Positions 1 to 9,864 of a stretch of 64,000 nt of DNA are shown piece by piece (the first letter of the stretch is position 1; the number at the start of each line of letters is the position of its first letter). Under the pieces are notes generated by a model. That model was not told the origin of the DNA. It did not search any database and was given only the letters and a program-made list of their open reading frames with translations. The DNA is from JAQBQH01 sp035607415 (GTDB taxonomy: Bacteria; Myxococcota_A; Polyangia; Palsa-1104): contig DATNAQ010000101.1 in NCBI GenBank assembly GCA_035607415.1, positions 62,001-126,000 on the forward strand, read 5' to 3'. The position numbers and the translations under genes are program-made.

Positions 1-2
1 CG

Positions 3-1004
3 TGGGAGGTCACCATCGACGGCGGCACGGTCGCGCTGTTCCAGGCGTCGTTCCTCGATGCCACGCCGATCTACGCCTCCGCCGTCGCGGCCAAGGCGTG
101 CGGGCTGAAGGATCGGCCGCTCCATCCCCTGCTCTGCCTGAACCTCGGGCTCTCCTTTTCGGTCCACGACGTCAGCGAGCAGGCGATCGCGCACCTCGCC
201 TACCTGGACGTGCGCTTCCCCGAGGCCGGCTACGTCGGCGACACCGTGCGCGCGCGCTCCACCGTCCTCGGCGCCAAGCCGGCGTCGTCGGGCGACAAGG
301 GCGTCGTGCACGTGCGCACGATCCTCGAGAACGAGCGCGGCGCGGTGCTGTGCGCGTTCGAGCGCAAGGCGCTCATCCGCGCCGGCGCGCTCGGCGATCG
401 CCCGACGCAGGCGAACCTCCTCGGCGAGGAGACGCCGGCCGTCACCACGTTCCCGTTGGTGCCGAAGGCGCTCAGCGCCGGCACCGCCTTCGGCTTCGGC
501 CCGTGGGCGGGCGACTTTTCCGTCGGGCAGGTGTTCACGCACGCCATCGGCAAGACCGTCGGCGAGTCGGAGCACATGCAGCTCACCGCGCTGGTACGCA
601 ACTCGCACCCCCTGCACTTCGACGAGGTCTACTGCAAGGACAACTCGTTCACCAAGCAGCGCGTCGTCTACGGTGGTCTCGTGCTGACGTGGGTGGCGAC
701 GCTCGCCTCACGCGATCTCGCCGGCCGCGCGCTCTGGGAGGCGGGCCTCGACGCCGGCGCGCATCCGAGCGGCGTCGTCGGCGGTGACACGCTGTACGCG
801 GCGTCGAAGGTCCTCGCCGTCGAGAACGTCGACGCCGACTTCGCGCGCGTGACGTTCCGCCTCGTCGGCGTGAAGAACCGGACGTCGGCGTCGGCCTTCG
901 CCGAGCACGGCGACGCGCTGTTCGCCGACGAGCTGTCGAAGAAGGAACGCAAAATCAAAGAGAAGGTCGTCGAGATCACCCGCACGCTTCAGGTCAGGAG
1001 ATAG
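3..1004 (+). CDS. mch: Mesaconyl-CoA (2-methylfumaryl-CoA) hydratase, MaoC-like, 5' truncated
   Basis: The gene enters from the left edge in frame 3, so its start lies outside the window; about 333 residues remain. The product looks like a double-hotdog MaoC-type enoyl-CoA hydratase: an N-terminal hotdog with a LFQASFLDATPIY stretch, and a second one with the hydratase-type segment NSHPLHFDEVYC near base 600. The length fits the roughly 340-residue mesaconyl-CoA hydratases of the ethylmalonyl-CoA pathway, which interconvert mesaconyl-CoA and beta-methylmalyl-CoA. The strongest argument is context: the malyl-CoA lyase gene starts 2 bases after this stop, its ribosome site lying inside this gene. 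An alternative is another MaoC hydratase acting on a branched acyl-CoA. Confidence 0.8.
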   Translation, partial: WEVTIDGGTVALFQASFLDATPIYASAVAAKACGLKDRPLHPLLCLNLGLSFSVHDVSEQAIAHLAYLDVRFPEAGYVGDTVRARSTVLGAKPASSGDKGVVHVRTILENERGAVLCAFERKALIRAGALGDRPTQANLLGEETPAVTTFPLVPKALSAGTAFGFGPWAGDFSVGQVFTHAIGKTVGESEHMQLTALVRNSHPLHFDEVYCKDNSFTKQRVVYGGLVLTWVATLASRDLAGRALWEAGLDAGAHPSGVVGGDTLYAASKVLAVENVDADFARVTFRLVGVKNRTSASAFAEHGDALFADELSKKERKIKEKVVEITRTLQVRR

Positions 1005-1006
1005 GC

Positions 1007-1948
1007 ATGTCGAACTACGATCAGTTGGTCATCGCTCGCGACTTCCGCATCCGCCGCACCGAGCTCACCTGCCCGGCGCACTCGCTCAAGATGATGACCA
1101 AGGCCGCCGGCTCCGAGGCCGACGAGGTGATCCTCGATCTCGAGGACTCGTGCGCCGTCTCGCAGAAGGTCGAGGCGCGCAAGACGCTCGTCGAGGCGCT
1201 CAACACGCTCGACTTCAAGGGCCCAGACGGGCAACAGAAGATCCGCGCGTTCCGCCCCAACAACATCCGCACCAAGTTCTTCTACAAGGATGTCATCGAG
1301 GTCGTCGAAGCGGCGGGCAAGAACATCGACATCATGGTGCTCCCGAAGAGCTATGGGCCCGACGACGTGCGCTTCGCCGATCGCCTGCTGACGCAGATCG
1401 AGCAGAACATGGGCTTCGAGATCGGGCGCATCAAGCTCGAGGTGCTCATCGAGTCGGCCGAAGCGTGCCTGAAGGCCTACGAGATCGCCACGTCGACGCC
1501 GCGCATGGCCGGGCTCATCTTCGGCATCGCCGACTTCGCCGGCGACATCGGCGCCAAGGAGCTGACCAAAGAGCAGTTCCAGGTCTACCACTACCCGAAG
1601 ATGCAAACGATCGTCGCGGCGCGCGCCGCCGGCATCGACTGCATCGACAACGTGACCTTGCAGTTCCGCGATCTCGATCAGTGCCGCAAGGACGCCGAGT
1701 ACGCCTCGAAGATGGGCTTCGACGGCAAGTGGGCGATCCACCCCGACCAGGTGAAGATCATCAACGAGGTGTTCACGCCGTCGAAGGACGAGCTGACGCG
1801 CGCCACCGAGATCCTCGAGCTCTACAAGAAGGCCGACATGGATCAGGGGCTCGGCGCCATCGTCTACAAGGACGAGATGGTCGACGCGGCCACGTTGCGC
1901 GTCGAGTGGAAGAAGGTCGCCGTCGCCAAGAAGGCGGGGCTGCTCTAG
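1007..1948 (+). CDS. mcl: L-malyl-CoA / beta-methylmalyl-CoA lyase (HpcH/HpaI-CitE family)
   Basis: A 313-residue CitE-like TIM-barrel lyase, the usual length of Mcl1. Family signatures are visible: the VILDLEDS strand near residue 43, EVLIESAEA (Glu metal ligand) near 145, FGIADFAGDIG (Asp ligand) near 172, and KWAIHPDQV near 243. Mcl cleaves beta-methylmalyl-CoA to propionyl-CoA and glyoxylate, and can condense acetyl-CoA with glyoxylate to malyl-CoA. The ATG at 1007 follows an AGGAG at the end of the preceding hydratase gene, so the two are probably translated together. A citrate-lyase-like or malyl-CoA thioesterase role cannot be excluded from sequence alone, but the neighbours favour the ethylmalonyl-CoA pathway. 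Confidence 0.82.
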   Translation: MSNYDQLVIARDFRIRRTELTCPAHSLKMMTKAAGSEADEVILDLEDSCAVSQKVEARKTLVEALNTLDFKGPDGQQKIRAFRPNNIRTKFFYKDVIEVVEAAGKNIDIMVLPKSYGPDDVRFADRLLTQIEQNMGFEIGRIKLEVLIESAEACLKAYEIATSTPRMAGLIFGIADFAGDIGAKELTKEQFQVYHYPKMQTIVAARAAGIDCIDNVTLQFRDLDQCRKDAEYASKMGFDGKWAIHPDQVKIINEVFTPSKDELTRATEILELYKKADMDQGLGAIVYKDEMVDAATLRVEWKKVAVAKKAGLL

Positions 1949-1960
1949 GCAACGAATTGG

Positions 1961-1973
1961 TTGACTGAGTCAA
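1961..1973. promoter_or_regulatory. Operator-like perfect palindrome inside the operon
   Basis: TTGACTGAGTCAA is a perfect dyad with 6-base arms around one central G. It lies in the only sizeable gap (54 bases) of the ethylmalonyl-CoA operon, between the lyase and dehydrogenase genes. The left arm also resembles a -35 box, but I see no good -10 at 17 bases. A TetR-like or similar homodimer site is a reasonable guess; the regulator is not in the window. Confidence 0.4.
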
Positions 1974-2002
1974 ACATTGGCCGCAGCACACGAGGAGGAA
2001 GC

Positions 2003-2911
2003 ATGACGCTACGCTCGATCGGCATCGTGGGTACCGGCGCCATGGGTCGCGGCATCGCCGAAGTGGCGGCGCAGAGCGGCATCGCCACCATCCTCGTCAA
2101 GGCGACGCCCGGGCCGCTCGACGGCGCGCGGCGCTACATCGCCGAGTCGCTCGGCCGCGCGGTCAAGAAGGGCAAGCTCACCGCCGAGGCGCTCGACGAC
2201 ACGCTCTCGCGCCTGACGCTCACGTCCGATCTCGATGCGCTGTCGTCATGCGACGTGGTGGTCGAGTCGGTCGTCGAGGATCTCGGGAGCAAGCGCGCGC
2301 TCTTCGCCGAGATCGAGCCGCGGCTCTCGACGGCGGCGGTGCTGGCGTCGAACACCTCGTCGCTGCCGCTCGGCGCGCTCGCCGGGAGCCTGCGCGCGCC
2401 GCAGCGCTTCGTCGGGCTGCACTTCTTCTCGCCGGTGCCGGCCATGAAGCTCGTCGAGGTGGCCTCGACGCCGCGCACCTACCCCGCCGCCGTCGAGCGC
2501 GTGCAGGAGCTGGCGCGCGCGATGGGCAAGACGCCGGTGATGGTGTCGGACACCTCGGGCTACATCGTCAATCGCCTGCTCGTGCCGTATCTCCTCGACG
2601 GCATCAGCGCGCTCGAGGCGCGCGTGGCGCCGGCCGAGGCGATCGACACGGCCATGAAGCTCGGCTGCGGCCATCCGATGGGCCCGCTCGCGCTCGCCGA
2701 CGCCATCGGGCTCGACATCGTGTACGCCATGGCGAAGACGATGCACCGCGAGCTGCGCGACGGCCGCTACTCGCCGCCGCCGCTGCTCCGCCGCCTCGTC
2801 CTCAACAATCATCTTGGCAAGAAGACGAAGCTGGGCATTTATGATTACACGACCGATCCTCCGCGCGAGAACGCGGAGCTGTGGCCGGCCGAGACACGCC
2901 TAGGAGCCTGA
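2003..2911 (+). CDS. hbd: 3-hydroxyacyl-CoA (3-hydroxybutyryl-CoA) dehydrogenase
   Basis: A 302-residue NAD(P)-dependent dehydrogenase. The N-terminal Rossmann fold begins at once with GIVGTGAMGRGIAE (residues 7-20). The catalytic region has GLHFFSPVPAMKLVEV, and the C-terminal helical domain contains NRLL and GCGHPMGPLALAD. It would reduce acetoacetyl-CoA to 3-hydroxybutyryl-CoA, feeding crotonyl-CoA to the carboxylase/reductase two genes downstream. The ATG at 2003 follows a strong AGGAGG; an earlier in-frame start is possible but would remove the intergenic palindrome and has no ribosome site. The next gene begins one base after this stop. Confidence 0.85.
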   Translation: MTLRSIGIVGTGAMGRGIAEVAAQSGIATILVKATPGPLDGARRYIAESLGRAVKKGKLTAEALDDTLSRLTLTSDLDALSSCDVVVESVVEDLGSKRALFAEIEPRLSTAAVLASNTSSLPLGALAGSLRAPQRFVGLHFFSPVPAMKLVEVASTPRTYPAAVERVQELARAMGKTPVMVSDTSGYIVNRLLVPYLLDGISALEARVAPAEAIDTAMKLGCGHPMGPLALADAIGLDIVYAMAKTMHRELRDGRYSPPPLLRRLVLNNHLGKKTKLGIYDYTTDPPRENAELWPAETRLGA

Positions 2912-2912
2912 C

Positions 2913-3359
2913 TTGCGGATCACGCGGATCGATCACGTCGCCGTTTGTGTCGCCAACCTCGACGAGCAGCTGCCCAAGTGGCTCGAGCTCCTCGGCCTTT
3001 CGCCCGGCGCGCGCGAGTACGTCGACGCGCAGAAGACCGAGGCGGCGTTCATCCTCACGCCCGAGACGGCCGGCTGCACCGTCGAGCTCATCGCACCGAA
3101 GGGCGGCAACCCGGGGCTCGACAAGTTCCTCGAGAGCCACAAAGGGCGCTCGGGCCTGCACCACATCGCCTTCGGCGTCGACGATCTCGCCGGCGCGTTG
3201 CGCGAGCTCGACGCGCGCGGCGTGCCGCTCATCGACAAGGTGCCGCGGCCGGGCGCGCGCGGGCACCAGGTCGGCTTCCTGCACCCCAAGGCGGCCGACG
3301 GAATCTTGATCGAGCTCGTGAGCGATCACGGGCACGCGCACACGCAAGGGCGTCACTAG
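2913..3359 (+). CDS. mce: Methylmalonyl-CoA / ethylmalonyl-CoA epimerase (VOC fold)
   Basis: A 148-residue vicinal-oxygen-chelate protein. The order IDHVAVCV near the N-terminus (first metal His), a central LHHIAFGVDD (second His) and a terminal ILIELV (Glu) matches methylmalonyl-CoA epimerases. The enzyme equilibrates 2R and 2S forms of methylmalonyl- and ethylmalonyl-CoA, needed after the carboxylase because the mutase uses the opposite epimer. Translation probably starts at the TTG at 2913, one base after the preceding stop, so coupling is likely. The last residues are His-rich (HGHAHTQGRH), which is not typical of the family. Confidence 0.85.
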   Translation: MRITRIDHVAVCVANLDEQLPKWLELLGLSPGAREYVDAQKTEAAFILTPETAGCTVELIAPKGGNPGLDKFLESHKGRSGLHHIAFGVDDLAGALRELDARGVPLIDKVPRPGARGHQVGFLHPKAADGILIELVSDHGHAHTQGRH

Positions 3360-3371
3360 GAGACACGAGAA

Positions 3372-4559
3372 ATGAGCACGCTGCCGTTGCACACGGTTCC
3401 GAAGACGCTCGGCGAGACGCCGGAGACGATGCAGGCGATCGTCATTCGCAAAGAGCGCGAAGGCGATCCGATGCAGTCGATGAAGGTCGAAGAGGTGCCG
3501 GTGCCCGAGCTCGGGCCCAACGACGTGCTCGTGCTCGTCATGGCCGCCGGCGTCAACTTCAACGGCGTGTGGGCCGCCGCCGGCAAGCCGGTCTCGGTCT
3601 TCAAGATGCACAAAGATCCGTTCCACATCGCCGGCTCCGACGCGTCGGGCATCGTGTGGAAGGTGGGCAAGGAGGTCCGTCGCTGGAAGGTGGGCGACGA
3701 GGTCGTCATCCACTGCAACCAGTCGTGCGGCCAGTGCCCCGAGTGCAACGGCCTCGATCCGATGGCCTGCTCCGAGCAGAAGATCTGGGGCTACGAGACG
3801 TCGTGGGGCTCGTTCGCGCAGTTCACCAAGGTCCAGGCGCAGCAGCTCGTGCACAAGCCGAAGCAGCTGTCGTGGGAGGACGCGGCGTCGTACGGCCTCA
3901 CCTACTTCACCGCGTACCGCATGCTCGTCGGGCGCGCGCAGGTCAAGCCGGGCGACAACGTGCTGGTGTGGGGCGCGGCCGGCGGTCTCGGCATCTTCGC
4001 GCTGCAGATCTGCAAGATCCTCGGCGCCAACCCGATCGCGGTCGTGTCGTCGCCGGACAAGTACGACATGGTGCGATCGCTCGGCGCGACCGGCGTCATC
4101 AACCGCAAGGACTTCGGCTTCGCGTGGCACCCGAACGAGACGCCCGAGCAGACCAAGAAGCGCATGGACGAGACCAAGCGCCTCGGCGCCGAGCTGCGCA
4201 AGCTGACGGGCGGCAAGGATCCCGACGTCATCTTCGAGCACGTCGGTCAGGAGACGTTTCCCACGTCGGTGTTCTTGTGCAAGCGCTTCGGCAAGATCGT
4301 CATCTGCGGCGCGACCAGCGGGTTCAACCTCGAGTTCGACGTGCGCTATCTGTGGATGCGGCAGAAGGAGATCCTCGGCTCGCACTTCGCCAACGCCTAT
4401 CAGGCCGAGCGCGCCAACGAGCTGGTGATGACCGGCAAGATCAAGCCGGTGCTCGATCAGGTGTTCGACTTCGTCGACACGCCGCTGGCGCACCAGCTCA
4501 TGAAAGAGAACAAGCACAAGGGCAAGCTCGGCATCCGCATCCAGGCGCCGAACCAGTAA
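3372..4559 (+). CDS. ccr: Crotonyl-CoA carboxylase/reductase
   Basis: A 395-residue medium-chain dehydrogenase/reductase, slightly shorter than the roughly 430-445 residues usual for Ccr. It carries features that separate carboxylating from ordinary enoyl-CoA reductases: VNFNGVW (61-67), WGYE (139-142) and GSHFAN (336-341). These supply the Asn, Glu and His described as the CO2 pocket in the family. AGSDASGIVW (88-97) and the nucleotide-binding GAAGGLGIFA (201-210) are also present. The reaction is NADPH-dependent reductive carboxylation of crotonyl-CoA to ethylmalonyl-CoA, the signature step of the ethylmalonyl-CoA pathway. It sits last in the cluster, 12 bases after the epimerase. A role in making ethylmalonyl extender units is less likely given the lyase and hydratase genes. 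Confidence 0.92.
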   Translation: MSTLPLHTVPKTLGETPETMQAIVIRKEREGDPMQSMKVEEVPVPELGPNDVLVLVMAAGVNFNGVWAAAGKPVSVFKMHKDPFHIAGSDASGIVWKVGKEVRRWKVGDEVVIHCNQSCGQCPECNGLDPMACSEQKIWGYETSWGSFAQFTKVQAQQLVHKPKQLSWEDAASYGLTYFTAYRMLVGRAQVKPGDNVLVWGAAGGLGIFALQICKILGANPIAVVSSPDKYDMVRSLGATGVINRKDFGFAWHPNETPEQTKKRMDETKRLGAELRKLTGGKDPDVIFEHVGQETFPTSVFLCKRFGKIVICGATSGFNLEFDVRYLWMRQKEILGSHFANAYQAERANELVMTGKIKPVLDQVFDFVDTPLAHQLMKENKHKGKLGIRIQAPNQ

Positions 4560-4710
4560 TCGCGCCACGGTCCTTCCTGCGCGCGCCACGCGTGTAGCTC
4601 GACGACAACAGGTGTGGTGGTCCGACCTCGCGGGTTGCGCGCGAGGGTGTGCGATGTCGCGTAGTTGATCGCGGGTGACGACTGGCATCGCAGTCGCAAG
4701 GCCCGACGTC

Positions 4711-5838
4711 ATGACCCGGGCCCTGTTGATCTCGCTCCTCACCATCGTTGGTTGTGGCGGTTCGAATCCAGCGGCACCGGGCGGCGGCGGCGCGCCCGGC
4801 GGCGCCGATGATCCTGGCTCGGGCGGCGACGGCAGCGGTGGCGATCTCGCCGTCCCTGGCTCGTCCGACAGCGATCTCGGCACCGCGCCCTCTTCCGCCG
4901 ATCTCGCCACCAGCGCGCCGGGTACGCCCGGCAGCGGGCTCTTCCCGTCGACGGCGCCGTGGTACAGCGACATCACCAACGCGCCCAAAGATTCGCAGTC
5001 CGACGCCGCCATCGCCGCGCTTTCGTCCAAGGGCGGCTGGGGCAACGGCAAGATGCAGATCGACTTCAGCATCACCGTGCAGCACGCCACCGCGTCGACG
5101 CCGATGATGTCGTTCACCAAGACCGGCGACTGGTACTCGCCCGACTGCGACTTCCAGCCGGTGCCGGTGCCGGCCGGCGGCAGCCTCGAAGGCGAAGACG
5201 GCTACGCCTGCACCGGCGACGGCGACTGCCACCTCATCGTCATCGTCGACGCGCAGAAGAAGCTGTACGAGATGTGGCGCGCCGACATCGAGGGCACCAC
5301 CTTCAACGGCGGCTGCCTCGCCGTCTGGGATCTGACCAAGGACTACGTGCCGCACGGCCGCGGCGAAGGCTGCACCTCCGCCGACGCGGGCGGCTTCCCG
5401 ATGGCGGCGCTGCTCTTCGACGCCGACGAGGTCGCCGCTGGCAGCATCGACCACGCCATCCGCTTCATCCTGCCCAACGATCGCATCGGCAAGGGCAGCT
5501 ACGTCCATCCGGCCACGCACTCGACGAACGCGTCGGCGTCGACGACGGCGCCGAACTCGCCGCCCTACGGCGCGCGCCTGCGCCTGCGCGCGGACTATCC
5601 GATCGCGAGCCTGCCGTCGTCGGGCGCCAAGGTCGTGGCCAAGGCGCTACAGAAGTACGGCATGATCCTCTCCGACGGCGGCAACGTCGCGCTCACCGCG
5701 ACGAGCGACAAGTACACCACGCACAAGTGGGCCGGCGTGCTGTCGGGCAACGATCTCTCGGCGCTCAAGGTGACCGACTTCGTGATGGTCGACGGCGGCA
5801 CGCGCGTCCCGTTCACGGGCGACTGCACGCGGCAGTAG
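4711..5838 (+). CDS. Secreted lipoprotein of unknown function
   Basis: About 375 residues. I place the start at the ATG at 4711 because it yields a clean lipoprotein signal, with cleavage before Cys15 (TIVGC); an in-frame GTG at 4675 would add 12 residues with no signal function. Next comes a Gly/Pro/Asp/Ser-rich linker of about 70 residues, then a folded domain with several Cys and Trp residues. Its C-terminal part (near bases 5575-5670) contains ARLRLRADY and LQKYGMILSDGG. I have an impression of similar repeats in secreted proteins of actinobacteria and other soil bacteria, but I cannot name the family. The 150 bases before it hold only a 7-base-arm hairpin (4626-4646). Confidence 0.75.
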   Translation: MTRALLISLLTIVGCGGSNPAAPGGGGAPGGADDPGSGGDGSGGDLAVPGSSDSDLGTAPSSADLATSAPGTPGSGLFPSTAPWYSDITNAPKDSQSDAAIAALSSKGGWGNGKMQIDFSITVQHATASTPMMSFTKTGDWYSPDCDFQPVPVPAGGSLEGEDGYACTGDGDCHLIVIVDAQKKLYEMWRADIEGTTFNGGCLAVWDLTKDYVPHGRGEGCTSADAGGFPMAALLFDADEVAAGSIDHAIRFILPNDRIGKGSYVHPATHSTNASASTTAPNSPPYGARLRLRADYPIASLPSSGAKVVAKALQKYGMILSDGGNVALTATSDKYTTHKWAGVLSGNDLSALKVTDFVMVDGGTRVPFTGDCTRQ

Positions 5839-5857
5839 CTCGGTTCGTTGGCGCGGC

Positions 5858-6139
5858 TCAGTAGGTCGCTGCCTCCACGATCGCCACGCGCGTGGCCTCC
5901 GGCAGCGGATCGAGGATGAGCTCGACCTGCCACGAGCCACCGCCCGCGGTGCACGAGCGCACGCGCGCGCCGAGCGTGACCCGCTCGCTGCCGACGGCGA
6001 GCACCAGCTCCACGCGCTCGTCGCGCGGAATGTAGAGCGGCCACTGTAGCGAGAAGACGCCCTTGCCGATCTGCACCAGCCACATCAAGCGAAGCGTGGC
6101 CATCGACAGCGGCACGTAGAGCTGCATGGCGCAGAACAT
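5858..6139 (-). CDS. Small protein, weakly PilZ-like
   Basis: A 93-residue frame whose composition looks coding. A middle stretch (VFSLQWPLYIPRDERVELVLAV) followed by a beta-rich end recalls the second half of a PilZ barrel. The cyclic-di-GMP motifs (RxxxR and DxSxxG) are absent, so ligand binding is doubtful. It lies 50 bases downstream of the AAA+ ATPase gene on the same strand. The ATG at 6139 has a TATATAA box only a few bases upstream; if that box is a -10, the ATG at 6127 is the likelier start. It may be a plain hypothetical protein. Confidence 0.5.
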   Translation of the reverse strand: MFCAMQLYVPLSMATLRLMWLVQIGKGVFSLQWPLYIPRDERVELVLAVGSERVTLGARVRSCTAGGGSWQVELILDPLPEATRVAIVEAATY

Positions 6140-6189
6140 CGGCTTATATAACGCCGTCGTCCTGAAGGTTCTTTCGTGAGGCGCCGCTG

Positions 6190-8271
<2,082 letters not shown>

Positions 8272-8326
8272 CGGGCAATCTTAGCTCATACGTGATAGAT
8301 CTCCACGGCATGAAGGCGGTGCGATC

Positions 8327-8605
8327 GTGAAGGCGCTGCAGTTTCTCGTCGGTAAGGAAGTCGACATCTTCAATCCCCACGACACCGAAGAGGTCGATGG
8401 CCTCATGGCGTCGGGGCGCATCCTCGGCATCAACGAGGGCTGGCTCATCCTCGCCAACCCGAAGAGCGGCGAGCCGGACTTCGCGGTCAACCTCTCGCAC
8501 GTCGGCATGATCGCGGTGCGCGAGCTGGCGCCGCTGATGGAAGCGCTCCCCGGCGGCAAGCTGCACCGGCTGCACCGGCCGCCCAATCCGGAGGACGAGA
8601 AGTAG
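8327..8605 (+). CDS. Conserved-looking small protein, possible SH3-like barrel
   Basis: 92 residues starting at GTG 8327, divergent from the ATPase gene. The pattern VGKEVDIF, GRILGINEGWLIL and VNLSHVGMIAV suggests a small five-stranded barrel of the kind seen in Sm-like or SH3-type proteins, followed by a basic tail. No catalytic motif is visible and I do not recognise the family. The stop lies 13 bases before tRNA-Arg on the same strand, so the two may share a transcript. Confidence 0.6.
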   Translation: MKALQFLVGKEVDIFNPHDTEEVDGLMASGRILGINEGWLILANPKSGEPDFAVNLSHVGMIAVRELAPLMEALPGGKLHRLHRPPNPEDEK

Positions 8606-8618
8606 CTCCCTCCGGCCC

Positions 8619-8695
<77 letters not shown>

Positions 8696-8763
8696 CGCAT
8701 GGCAGCGCTGACCGTCTTCGGCGACAAGCCGCCCCGTGGTCGCAGCTTCGCAATCCAGCCATC

Positions 8764-8794
8764 GGAAGCGGCACACCGCTTCCGGAATTCCGGA
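8764..8794. terminator. Hairpins between converging transcripts, possible terminator
   Basis: Between tRNA-Arg (+) and apt (-) lie a perfect 8-base stem with a CACA loop (GGAAGCGG / CCGCTTCC, 8764-8783) and a partly overlapping 14-base palindrome TCCGGAATTCCGGA (8781-8794). Neither is followed by a T-run, so a classical intrinsic terminator is not shown, but the position suits transcript ending or 3' protection. Confidence 0.4.
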
Positions 8795-8806
8795 GAATTC
8801 AGGAAA

Positions 8807-9337
8807 TCAGTAGTGGAGGAGCGCGTGCACGCTGCGCCCGCCGAGGCGCCCGCGGCCCTTCAGGAAGTCGAGCTCGATGACGAAGACGAAGCCCTCGACG
8901 AGCCCGCCCTGCCGCTCGACGAGCCGCGCCGTCGCCGCCGCCGTCCCGCCCGTCGCCAACAGGTCGTCGACGATGAGGCAGCGCCGCTTTTCGACGGCGT
9001 CCTCGTGCATCTCGAGCGCGTCGGTGCCGTACTCGAGCGAGTAGGTCTCGCGCGTCGTCTTGTACGGCAGCTTGCCCGGCTTGCGCACCGGCACGAAGCC
9101 GACGCCGAGCCGCTCCGCCAGCGCCGCGCCGAAGATGAAGCCGCGCGACTCGATGCCGACGATGAGCTCGGGCTTTCGCGCCGCCACGTGCTCGGCGAGC
9201 AGATCGGTCACCAGCCGGAACGCCGGCCCGTCGCCGAGCAGCGGTGTGATGTCCTTGAACAGGATCCCCGGCTTCGGAAAATCGGGCACGTCGCGGATGC
9301 GCGCCGTGATGCGCGCGAGACGATCGTCAGGGCTCAT
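8807..9337 (-). CDS. apt: Adenine phosphoribosyltransferase
   Basis: 176 residues, normal length. It recycles adenine with PRPP to AMP in the cytoplasm. The PRPP-binding signature CLIVDDLLATGGTA and the family sequence DFPKPGILFKDITPLL are clear, as is GIESRGFIFGAA. I use the ATG at 9337 because it overlaps the stop of the upstream peptidase-like gene by 4 bases (9334-9337), suggesting translational coupling. Finding apt at the end of a surE-pcm-nlpD-like operon is unusual; rpoS often occupies that place in gamma-proteobacteria. Confidence 0.95.
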   Translation of the reverse strand: MSPDDRLARITARIRDVPDFPKPGILFKDITPLLGDGPAFRLVTDLLAEHVAARKPELIVGIESRGFIFGAALAERLGVGFVPVRKPGKLPYKTTRETYSLEYGTDALEMHEDAVEKRRCLIVDDLLATGGTAAATARLVERQGGLVEGFVFVIELDFLKGRGRLGGRSVHALLHY

Positions 9338-9864
9338 GGGCGCGAAAGATAGCCGAGCGGGTCGCGCGCGATCGAGTCCTTTCGTACCTCGAAGTGCACG
9401 TGCGGCCCGGTCGCGTCGCCGGTCTGGCCCGAGCGCGCGATGACCTGGCCGCGCGTGACCAGGTCGCCGACGCGCACGTCGAGCGCGCGGTTGTGCGCGT
9501 AGACGGTGGCCAGGGCGCCCGCGTGCTGCAGGATGACGACGTTGCCGTAGCCGCGCAGGCCGTTGCCGGCGTAGGCGACGATGCCGTCGCAAGCGGCGCG
9601 CACCGGCGTGTCCTCGGCGACGGCGAGATCGATCCCGTCGTGCGCCCTGCCCTCGCGCCGCCCGAACGGCGACGATAGCGTGCCCTCGACGGGCCACAGC
9701 ATCGACGCGCAGCCCGCGCTCTCGTCCGACGCCGTGACGGTCAGCTCGCGGATCGTCGACGTCGCCGGCTGATCGGCGGACGTGGTCGCGCAGCCGCCGC
9801 CCGCGAGCGCGAGCGCCAGCGACGAGGCGACCGCTAGGCGCGCGCCGGTCCCGGCCCGCCCCAT
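9334..9864 (-). CDS. M23 (LytM) family lipoprotein, NlpD-like
   Basis: 176 residues. A short lipoprotein signal ends LAGGGC with Cys25 as the likely lipidation site. The LytM domain follows, with all zinc ligands present: His75 and Asp79 in HDGID, and HVH at 155-157. So unlike NlpD or EnvC activators it could be an active cell-wall endopeptidase, or still an amidase activator. There is no LysM domain, which distinguishes it from typical NlpD. Its start at 9864 lies 31 bases inside the end of pcm, and its stop overlaps the apt start. Confidence 0.85.
   Translation of the reverse strand: MGRAGTGARLAVASSLALALAGGGCATTSADQPATSTIRELTVTASDESAGCASMLWPVEGTLSSPFGRREGRAHDGIDLAVAEDTPVRAACDGIVAYAGNGLRGYGNVVILQHAGALATVYAHNRALDVRVGDLVTRGQVIARSGQTGDATGPHVHFEVRKDSIARDPLGYLSRP

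Noticed and set aside
4626..4646. Hairpin CCTCGCG / CGCGAGG after ccr as a terminator
   Set aside because: There is no T-run, and such stems arise easily in GC-rich DNA; noted only in the neighbouring gene entry.
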